Shown here: positions 53,900-62,337 of the stretch, piece after piece
How the letters are laid out: every line of letters starts with the position of its first letter
Numbering within the stretch: position 1 is the stretch's first letter
NCBI GenBank assembly: GCA_037042915.1
Contig: CM073198.1
Coordinates: 1,426,001 to 1,490,000, forward strand
Source of the DNA: Auricularia sp. M13
Lineage: Eukaryota > Basidiomycota > Agaricomycetes > Auriculariales > Auriculariaceae
Length of the DNA: 64,000 nucleotides
Direction: 5' to 3'
The notes under the pieces: generated by a model
What the model saw: only the letters and a program-made list of their open reading frames with translations
What the model was told of the DNA's origin: nothing
Database searches by the model: none
Translations under genes and position numbers: made by a program

Positions 53900-56870
53900 C
53901 AGTCTCCACGCACGCAAAGCAAAAGGGTATAGCAACACAAGATAAGATCCCTCTGCTGTTGGGATTTAACCGATAAGCTTGAATTTTTTTTGTGAGCATG
54001 GTGCATGTAGTCTATAACTGTAAACCGCACAACTTGATGATCGGGTGAGCGTGCAATATTCGGTGGCTGAAACAGGTGCCGCCGATTGCCCAAAAAGGCA
54101 ATTACAGTTAGTCAGAGCCACACTGTGAGCCCGAGGGGTCACTTAGAGATGTGTGATTTGTGGATTGGCATTTATTACCTCTTGTTAAACCCATATTCGG
54201 ATTTTGTTCGGGTTTTTGCACCAGCTATTGAGCCCGGGACCTCGTGGTTCCGGTGCGGCAGCCGGGCACAACCTCCGACTGTTCAGGCCTCCTTGACCTG
54301 CTCCCATCGTCGTCCCATCGTCCCAGCCATGCCGCCTGGTGGCCGTCGTATCAGTGCCAAGCTCCAGCGCCAGAGGAACCGCATCGAGGAGGAGAAGCGG
54401 ATTGCCGCTGCCGCTGCTTCCTACATTGAGAAACAGAAACTTGGCAGTAATCTCAGCATCTCAGCGTTTGCTACGAAGGCTGGAGTCAAATATGACCATC
54501 TCTACAACTACTTGAGTGGCCGCCCACCACGCACTCAGGTGGATGCAGCAAAGTCTCTGCTTGGTCCCGCCGAATCAAAGCAACTTGTCGATTGGCTCAT
54601 TGCTCAGGCCGATCGTGGCTTTCCTCTGACGGACTCCCAAATTGAAGAACTTGCGAATTATCTGATTCGCAAGCTCGGCAAAATGGGGCCCGGCTGGAAG
54701 GGTGTTGGCAAAGACTGGGTGTCCCGATTCCGCATGCGGCATGAGGACCGCTTGGCACGCTACTGGACGCGGTCCCTGGAAACAGCGCGTGCAAACGGTC
54801 TATCCCAGGAGCATGTACAGCGCTGGTTTGCGCTGCTTGCAAAGACACTGCTCGATGGCGAGGTTCCACCCAGCCGCATTTTTGCTATGGACGAGTCTGG
54901 CTTCATGATTTCCGTTCTCATGCGCCAGATGGTGACGGGGGGCAAGACTGCTGCTGGCCATAAGAAGAAGGTGCAGCACATACAGAGCAGTCACAACCGT
55001 GAGCTTGTTTCTGTGATTGCCACCATCTGTGCAGATGGAACTGCGCCTACACCTGCCGTCATCTTCCAGGGCAAGAACCTGATGTCGTCTTGGGTGCAAA
55101 ATAATCCGCTGAAAGCACAGTGAGTCAATCCTTCATTTGGCAGACATATTTCGATGCTAACATGGTTGCAGCATCGGCATGTCTGAGAAAGGCTACAATA
55201 ACGGTGTGATTGGTCTTGCTTGGATCAAGCAGTTTGACCTTGAAACTCGTCACAAGGCGCCCAACGGAGAAGTTCGGGTTCTCATTGTTGACGGTCATGG
55301 CTCTCACTACACAGCCGAAGCACTGCAGTATGCTCAGGAGCATAACATCGAGATCCTTGCCTACCCCCCACACACGACGCATGCTCTGCAAGGCCTCGAT
55401 GTTGTCATGTTCGCCCCGCTGAAGCTCGCATATTCTGCTGCTGTTGAGAAGTTCGAAGAGGAGTCTGGCCGACATGCAGCAAAGGCAGACTTCCTCTCAC
55501 TGTTCGAAACACCCTGGCGTCAGACTTTCACACCGGCTCTCATCCAGCAGGCATTCCGGAAGACTGGTGTCTGGCCAGTTGATGCAACTGTCATTCAGGC
55601 AGAGCAGATGCAACCCGCTGTTGCAAACTCGATACGCCCAGGGTTCGGTCCAACCACACCTAGCCCCGTCCGAGCTATAATGACGGCGCTGGCACCCGAG
55701 TCCATCCCCGCTGCAGCTGCAGTGCCTGCCACTGTTTCGGACACTTCGCAGACTCTTGTTACTCCTCAGAGGCATGCATCTGCGCCTCATACCATCTCCG
55801 AACAGCAGGGTCAGCTTGCTAGGAGTCTATTGCGACAGACGTCGGCAGCATTCCTTCTTGACGATGATGTCACTCCCGACGACAAGCTTCCTTCGCCAAC
55901 GTTCCACGAGCCAGCAACCTCGTCTCCAGACTGGAAAATGGGCGAAGCTTCGCACGGAGATTCTCGTGAGCTCGCTGCTGTGAAGGCCGCACTCCGGAAA
56001 GCACAGCGCCGCGACGCCTCACAGAACCGCATACTGCATTCGTCTCAGGCCTTGATGGCACTGCAGGGGCTTCACCTCGGGAAGCTCACCAAGCGCCTGA
56101 CTGCAAAGACAAAGAAACGGAACGATGTTCGGACCGTTCTCTTTAAGTCTGGCAATGGTGTGCTCCTGACTAGCGACGAGAGTGTGGCACTTGTTCAGCA
56201 TGCTCAGGAGCGGCGCACTAAGGCTATTGATGACCGAGTGGGGCGCAGAGCTGCTAGACAAGTTGCTAAAGATGCTGCAAGGCTGGAGAAGGAGCGCAGG
56301 GCCAAGGTGCGGGAGCAATACCACAAGGAGATGCGCCAGTGGGAGGCAGTTTGCACGCAGATCCGTTCTGCCAATCCCGGCAAGCGTCGCAACCTTGGCC
56401 TTCCTCCCAAGCCGCGCAATCCACTCTACAAGCGCAAGGAGAGACACCCAGAGCAGATTGATGAGGAGGAACTCCAGGAGGAGGACACTCAGATGTGGGA
56501 TGAGACTGATGCTGAGGATTCATCTGATGAATCTGACTCAGACGCGATGGACGTGGACTTGGCTCAGACTGATGATGATGACAATGATTGGGAGGCCATG
56601 TAGTTGTAGTTTCAAGTGTCGCATCTCAGAAAATCCATGTGTGTGCGAGTGACGATGCAATCTTGTGTTGCGTACCGGAAGCCGGAACTTCCGGTCATTG
56701 CCGATGTCCACGCACAGCAGCGCCAACATCGCGAAAAATTCCGGCAATTTATTCAGAGGCAAAGAGTACTCCAATAAAGCTTTCAACAATGTTTGATTTA
56801 GAAAATTTTGTAGGGATAATGCCTGGTAGCCTTATCTCCAAACTATTTTGCTTTGCTTGCGTGGAGACTG
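53900..56870 (+). mobile_element. Complete pogo/Fot1-like DNA transposon (2,971 bp)
   Basis: The inverted ends CAGTCTCCACGCACGCAAAG / complement of CAGTCTCCACGCAAGCAAAG are flanked by TA at 53898-53899 and 56871-56872. It carries one two-exon transposase gene. It inserted into a short direct repeat (TTGAACGTGAATTGCTGCAG-like) in the 3' region of the outer DIRS element. A second copy of this very insertion, with the same flank, lies inverted at 62522 onward. It looks whole. Confidence 0.93.
54329..56603 (+). CDS. Pogo/Fot1-like DDE_1 transposase, 740 aa, two exons
   Basis: Transposase of the surrounding element. Exon 1 is 54329-55119 and exon 2 is 55172-56603, joined in phase over a 52 bp intron (GTGAGTCAAT...GTTGCAG, with a GCTAAC branch-like site). 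The N-terminus has a helix-turn-helix (LSISAFATKAGVKYDHLYNY, about residues 44-63), then a CENP-B-like block ending in ARYWTRSLETARA. The DDE aspartates are D188 (AMDESG), D304 (VDGHGSH) and D340 (LQGLD), the last pair 35 residues apart. IQQAFRKTGVWPVD follows, and the tail is basic then acidic. It is related to but clearly distinct from the transposase at 8458-6271. ATG 54329 follows a CT-rich leader and is the first that gives family-like sequence. Confidence 0.93.
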
Positions 56871-57055
56871 TAGGTTGAACGTGAATTGCTGCAGTAGGTT
56901 GAACGTGAATTGCTGTTGTCACATGTTAAAGATAAATTGTGGTTTCAACCATAATTTACTTATTCAGAGCCTCAGGCTCATCCTTTCTTTCTCTTGTGTG
57001 GGTTCTCTCTTTCTTCCAAGTTTGGGTTTCTCGCTTGGTTGGGTTCCCAACTCGA

Positions 57056-57448
57056 GTCCATAAAGACGGCGAGGCAGCTCACCAAAGTGAGGTGGAGGGC
57101 GCCTTTTGGGTGGCCCATAGGCTGCCCTGGCATACAAACCCCGAGGAGGTGACTCTGCCCACTCCTCTATCCAAGTCTCCATGACACGCTCCTTGGCACG
57201 TCTTTTGAGGTGGGACACAGTAGCCCATGAGGGACCTTGCATGTGAGCTGCCTCCTTGGCTAACTCATCTGCACACTCATTGCCCCTTATGCCAATATGG
57301 CTGGGGACCCAAGAGATGGTCACCTCATGAGAAGCATCAGCAGCAAGGAAGTCACGAGCATGCTTGCAGAAAGAAATGGAAAACTGCTGGGCAGAAGCAG
57401 GACGCTCCTTGACAATGGCCTCAACAGCTGAAGAGTTGTCAGCAAAGA
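57056..57448 (-). pseudogene. LINE RNase H fragment
   Basis: Nearly identical to 15862-16254, encoding the RNase H end (SWVPSHIGIRGNECADELA) on the minus strand. It is joined on the left to the DIRS 3' region and on the right, at about 57448, to LINE sequence running the other way. Confidence 0.88.
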
Positions 57449-57913
57449 ACAGCGGCGTCGCATGGCGCTGCGCAAGCCCCAGACATGATGCACCCAAGGC
57501 TGCAACTGCGCCCAAGCTGCGCCGCACCAAGAGCAGAGTTGCACTTGGTCCCAAGGCCAATGTGTCTGGCAGCAATGCCGTCCCTGTGGGGACCAACTCT
57601 TGCTCAGAGGCAGATGCCGCGGCCAAGGCAGCAGCAACTGCAAGCAGCACTCATGACAAGCCCAGCACACCTGCGCCTGACACTGAGTCTGCATGAGAGA
57701 CACCCCTCGCCCCATTCGTGTCTCCATGACCAATGTGCGATGTCTCAATGACTCGCAGTCTGCACTCTTCACTCCTGGCTCCCATTATGGGACCCCTCTT
57801 GCATCTGATATTTATCTGGTCACTGAACCGTGGTGGCGAGTTGGTGATAAACCAGACGAGCCACACTACTCTGTCAAAGAACCAGCAGGCATGTATCCCA
57901 TCCTGCCAGTGCA
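57449..57913 (+). pseudogene. LINE fragment: end of ORF1 and start of ORF2 (duplicate of 59226-59690)
   Basis: It repeats the ORF1 C-terminus (KAATAPKL ... DTESA) and ORF2 N-terminus (MRDTPRPIRVSMTNVRCLND) found again at 59226-59690. ORF1 stop and ORF2 start overlap as ATGA at 57693. At 57914 it is joined to the beginning of a LINE copy, giving a partial tandem arrangement. Confidence 0.82.
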
Positions 57914-58043
57914 GAGCTTCTTGGACTCTTACCACCACCTGGTCAGAGTCAGTCTACTTCTGGCACACTCTGTCCTCTACCTCTCGCCCTACTGGCCCTC
58001 CTCCTATCCCCCTGGCCCTCCAAAGAGTGGCTCCAGTCTGCTC

Positions 58044-59470
58044 ATGGCTCCCCAGTGGGGCTTGCCCTTGGGTGCTCCAGCCCAACCTGCCTTGGCCACT
58101 CCAGCCCCCACCACTGCCCCTGGCTCCACCTCTGGCCCTGGCCCTCCCTCTGGGACCACTCCCCCCTCCCTTGCCCCCCTTAAGCGGCCTGTAGGTGCTC
58201 TGGCTAGTCCTGGGCAACTTGCAGGTTCTGCTGGGTCTGCACCACCTCCTGGGCGCATTTCTGGGCCTAAAAAGTGCAGAAAAAGCCGTCCTATTCCCTC
58301 CACCACCTCCCAGCACCTCCCACCCGAAAGGGCTAGCTCCCAGGGTGCCTGGTTGAGCCCTGGTGAGGTACTGCCTCAGGAGGCCGCATGTTCATCGGTT
58401 TCAAACTCCGCTCCAGATACTTCCGGACCCTCTCCTCCTGCCCCTGCTGCCTGGCAGGCTACCTTCAGCTTCAATCTGCCTGATACTCCGGCTGTGGGTG
58501 CCCCTAGGGATGCTCTGCCCTCTCAGCCAGTTGCTCCTGACCAGGACCAGGATATGGAGCCACAGAATGACTCTGATGCTCTGGACCCTGATACACTTGC
58601 TGCTGAACTGGATGCCAAGCCTGTGACCTCCAGGAAGGCTAGGGACATTATTTCCTTCCTGACCTACTGCCTGGACATGGTCAAGGTGATCTATGATCGC
58701 AAGGACTGCTTTCCTAGTGCTGCTGGAGCTGCAGTTGAGGACTTTTGCCGCTCTGTGGTGCAATCCTCCACCTCCCAGCTGCTTCTTGCACAGCAGGAGG
58801 AGCTAAAGAAGCTCTCTGCTATGGTAGCCTCCCTTCAGGGCACCCTTGGGTGTGGCTCTGCTTCTGCAACCTCATCTGCCCCAGCTGCCCAGCCTGCTGC
58901 TGCTGCTCCTGCTCGTCCTGCCAAGGACTCCTATGCTGCTCGCGCTGCCAAGTCAGATCCACCACCACCCGCTGTGCCCCGCGTGCCAGCCCCAGCTACT
59001 CCTCTTACTCGCCACGACGCCGCCGCCTAATCCTCATGGTCAAGCCCAGTGCTGCTGTTCGGCTCGCTGTCACCCACACCACTGCCAACCACACTTGCGA
59101 GCAGATGGAGTGCGAGTTCTACAGCTCTGCACATGCACCTGGAACTCACTGCGAGCACACTCAGCTCAAGTGCCCTCATTGTGGTGGGGCACATGTTGTG
59201 CGCGACTCCCAGTGCAAGATCTGGCAGCGGCGTCGCATGGCGCTGCGCAAGCCCAGACATGATGCACCCAAGGCTGCAACTGCGCCCAAGCTGCGCCACA
59301 CCAAGAGCAGAGCTGCACTTGGCCCCAAGGCCAATGTGTCTGGCAGCAATGCCGTCCCTCTGGGGACTAACTCTCGCTCAGAGGCAGACGCCGCAGCCAA
59401 GGCTGCAGCAACTGCAAGCAGCACTGGTGACAAGCCCAACACACCTGCGCCTGATACTGAGTCTGCATGA
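58044..59470 (+). pseudogene. LINE ORF1 with Cys/His cluster
   Basis: ORF1 proteins bind the element RNA. From ATG 58044 the product is Pro/Ala/Gly-rich, then has a helical segment (KARDIISFLTYCLDMVKVIY, QQEELKKLSAMVASLQGTL). A frame change near 59030 separates this from the C-terminal part, which has a Cys/His cluster (CEQMECEFYSSAHAPGTHC, CPHCGGAHVVRDSQC) of the gag-like knuckle type seen in Tad1/I LINEs. It ends at 59470, overlapping the ORF2 start by four bases (ATGA), an arrangement compatible with stop-restart translation. Confidence 0.75.
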
Positions 59471-60811
59471 GAGACACCACTCGCCCCATTTGTGTCTCCA
59501 TGACCAATGTGCGACGTCTCAATGACTCGCAGTCTGCACTCTTCACTCCTGGCTCCCATTATGGGACCCCTCTTGCATCTGATATTTATCTAGTCACTGA
59601 ACCGTGGTGGCGCGTTGGTGATGAACCAGACGAGCCACACTACTCTGTCAAAGAACCAGCAGGCATGTATCCCATCCTGCCTGTTCAAGTAGTGCCTGCT
59701 CTTGAGAGGCCACGCGTCTTTGCCTATGCGTCTGCGACGCGGCATGACTTTGAAGTATTTAACCGCTATGACCTTGCCCAAGATCTTGACTTTCTCATGC
59801 TTGAGATTCGTCAAGGGAGGCGTCCAGCGTTCTTACTTGTCCTCATGTACAATGAGGACGCTCCTGAGGGGGCTGAGCGACTTGGCCGCACTTTTGCGCG
59901 CTTCAAGCTCATTGACCTTCCAGACATGCCAATCGCCATTGCCATGGATGCAAATGAACACCACCATGTGTGGGATTTGTTTGCAGCCAACCCCTCTCGA
60001 GGGGGTGAGCAGATGCTGGAGTGAATGGAGGAGCATGGGTTCTCTGTGCTCAACAGTCCTGATGTGGCCACTTGGCGCAAGGACAACCACTCTCAGTCCT
60101 CTGTTCTGGACTTGGTGTGGCAGAATGACCAAATGGCTGCACTTGGTCTGCTGCAAGACTTTGCGGTGTCAGACGATGTCCATGACTTCTCTGACCATCA
60201 CACTGTCTCCTGGGTCTTTGACCTGGGTGCTGAGGATGTGGACCTTGGTTCTGGAGCCAGCTACAACTTCAAGCATGCAGACGAGGCCGAGTTCAAGGCA
60301 GAGTTTCGCTCTCGCCTGGATGGCCATGCAGCAGTGTTTGCAGAGCTGCAAAGTGCTCCCAAGCACACTCGCAACACTGAACTCCTAGAGCGCACTGCAG
60401 CAGCACTCCATGACGCTCTCAATGGTGCCACTCAGGCCAAGGTGCCCAAGAGGAGACCCTCTAAGCACTCTCAGCCCTGGTGGACTCCTGCACTCACCCA
60501 GAGCTTGCAGAAGATGCGAGATGCAGAGAGAGCTGCACAGGACTTTGCAAGGCGCATGCGCCGCTCCAATGCAGTCCTGACTGCAACTGCAGCCAGGGAG
60601 CGCAACTACCATCGTCGCCAGGTAAAGCGCACCAAGCGTGACTACTGGAACAAGGTAGTGGAGGATGCCACTGTGGATGACATCTGGGACATGCGCAAGT
60701 GGTCCCAGGGACGTCGGGGGTACCGTTCTCCTGACATTCGTCGCCCAGATGGTACCTTTGCACGCACTCATGCTGAGAAGTGTGATGCACTGCGCGAGAC
60801 CTTGTACCTAT
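59467..60811 (+). pseudogene. LINE ORF2, APE-type endonuclease and linker
   Basis: The endonuclease nicks target DNA to prime reverse transcription. Visible motifs are SMTNVRRLND, the catalytic YLVTEPW (Glu), a LLVLMYN strand, IAMDANEHH (Asp-x-Asn), SSVLDLVW and SDHHTVSW. An in-frame TGA at 60022-60024 splits the domain, so this copy is not functional. The linker (RNYHRRQVKRTKRDYWNKVV) is intact up to the break at 60811. Confidence 0.88.
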
Positions 60812-61160
60812 ATCTCATTGTTTGCAAGGTATCATGACCTGAGACTCTCCCTAGAGCAGATTGTGTAGTATTCAAATTTTGTGCATTCTGTGTTTCACAG
60901 TTGTCGTGGCTCTGAGCCATGAAGCAGTCTGCAAATGAGATTCCTTCAGTGTATTCATGTAGTGTACCTTTTCATCTACCAAGGTACAACGGGTCTCAGT
61001 GCTACCTGGCTTGAATGAAATTTGGCAGGCTGTGCAATCCGCATATAGTCATATCAGTCTTGCTGCTGCACCTCATGACAGAGTAATGCAATCAACATGA
61101 ATCCACCACCAAGTTAAAGCTTGGCTACTTGTCATCAACACATGCCATTGGTAGGAGGAA
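60812..61160. other. No gene or known repeat seen
   Basis: A/T-richer sequence after the abrupt LINE end. No open frame or motif is recognised. Confidence 0.4.
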
Positions 61161-61408
61161 GGTACTACCCAATGTTGTAGAAATGTAAATTTACAGGAGT
61201 AAAAAATTGGGGCGTTCGAATATCCATGTCCTCCACTGTATATGAAATCCAGTTCTTCTATGTGGATTATAGTGTGCTGATGGATCAAAAGGTTCACAGG
61301 CCCGTGGGTTCAAGGGTCATGGGTCACAAATCTCTGACCCTTACCCTTACCCACAAGGGTTGGGTCAGTGACCCATGAAGGGTTACCCAACCCTTGCAAA
61401 TCCCTAAT
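61160..61408. mobile_element. Partial copy of the GGGTAA-rich hAT-like MITE
   Basis: The reverse complement of this segment follows the left half of 2286-2675: the GGGATTTGCAAGGGTTGGGT end, the GGGTAAGGGTAAGGGTCAGA block and then weaker similarity inside. The other end is not seen, and the left border is approximate. Confidence 0.65.
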
Positions 61409-61612
61409 CGAACTGCGCTCACAACTTTGTTACACCCAGAATCCATGCCAGTTTGCACTAAATCCCTCTACACCCCTGTTACGACCCCCCCCCCCCCTTA
61501 CCTGCCCCATGTTGACCCATTGGAATGTACTTTGTACAGACCACAGCGTCTTGGCTCTGTATTTGTAGCCTGCTTACGCTGTCTGAAATTCAAGAATTTC
61601 ACTCTCTCTCTC
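61409..61612 (+). repeat. Dispersed repeat, partner of 15041-15242
   Basis: Matches 15041-15242 in inverted orientation over about 200 bp, including CATTGGAATGTACTTTGTAC and the CTCTCTCTCTC end. A C homopolymer at about 61485-61497 is longer here. Confidence 0.6.
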
Positions 61613-62055
61613 TCGGTTGACTGTGCTCGAAGAGGAAATCTGGACTGGTGAGAGAATGCGCCTTATGCACGCCAGTGACCAAACCGGCAGTGAGGCTCTG
61701 ACCGCGGCCCTTTCGGTGTAAGGTTCACCGAAATCAATTCAGCTAATCCTTGCTATCGAGAAGTCTTGAGACGCGGTAGCGCGTCACTCGAGTCGTGAGT
61801 GGCGGATTCAGTCTGTGTTCAAGAAAGTCTGGGGAGCTCCTACTCCGAGCTACCCCTTATATATGTACAAAAAGCGAGGCTATGCAAGAATGACTTGCCC
61901 ATGACTCGGGCCTGACTCGTGGCTACGACGGACAGCAGCAGTGCCTCAAAAGCATCAGTACAGCCCGAAAAAATCGAATCCTTACATTTGGGCCGTTGAG
62001 TCCCTACTCACTAAACTCTTACCGTGGACTTTTCACATGTGCTGGTCAAATGCAC
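61613..62055. other. Non-coding; possible promoter-bearing LTR remnant
   Basis: Minus-strand TATATAAGG (about 61850-61862) and a TGTA...TACA-bounded 246 bp segment (61717-61962) are reminiscent of a solo LTR, but there is no target duplication and no partner LTR in the window. No coding sequence. Confidence 0.25.
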
Positions 62056-62059
62056 AGTG

Positions 62060-62145
62060 GAGGGCTGGGCCTTGAACCAGTGACCTTTGGAGTCGTGCTC
62101 AGAGATTGGTCAAGTGAAGTCTGCCGCTAGACCACCCAGTCCCCG
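62060..62145 (-). other. tRNA-like sequence (SINE head or tRNA relic)
   Basis: The minus strand reads GGGGACTGGGTGGTCTAGCG, then GCAGAC, and about 45 bases later GGTTCAAGGCCC, then CAGCCCTCC. The first block resembles RNA polymerase III box A with a D-arm (GTCTAGCGGCAGAC can form a stem), and GGTTCAAGGCC resembles box B. The anticodon and T arms do not fold cleanly, so it is not a convincing functional tRNA. Confidence 0.3.
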
Positions 62146-62337
62146 ATGCTGGTGTCTTCTTGTGTCCCTTTCTTCGCACTATTTTCATGACAGTGTGTGT
62201 GTGGGTGTTGCCCAACTCATCTGGCCAGTGAGACGCTCAAGATTGCGCCTTGGATCGCTCGCAAAACACGATTCTGGACCAGTTTTGGCTATCTTGGCGA
62301 ACGTAGGTGCACTTGAGCCGATGGGCAGTGTGAGATC

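Larger units (their letters stand above)
42899..57055 (+). mobile_element. DIRS-like tyrosine-recombinase retroelement, interrupted twice
   Basis: Plus-strand element with a gag-like frame (about 43097-44809, resuming at 50420), zinc-knuckle region (about 50570-50838), reverse transcriptase with RNase H (about 50900-52660) and tyrosine recombinase (52849-53838). It is interrupted by a related minus-strand element (44810-50419) and, in its 3' region, by a pogo transposon (53900-56870). Its left terminus resembles that of the inner element (CTTCTCGGTCGAAGAGACC). The right terminus is replaced at 57055 by LINE sequence. Broken, with a few breaks besides the insertions. Older than both nested elements. 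Confidence 0.8.
57914..60811 (+). mobile_element. LINE copy, 5' part (ORF1 and endonuclease), truncated in ORF2
   Basis: It contains a leader (57914-58043), ORF1 (58044-59470) and the first part of ORF2 (59467-60811), ending abruptly before the reverse transcriptase. The ORF2 piece overlaps the 23345-22640 portion of the minus-strand LINE, showing they are one family. The abrupt 3' end is not a normal LINE terminus and implies a later deletion or rearrangement. Confidence 0.85.

Noticed and set aside
61717-61962. TGTA...TACA segment with a TATA box as a solo LTR
   Set aside because: No flanking duplication and no second copy in the window, so it is left as a weak possibility only.
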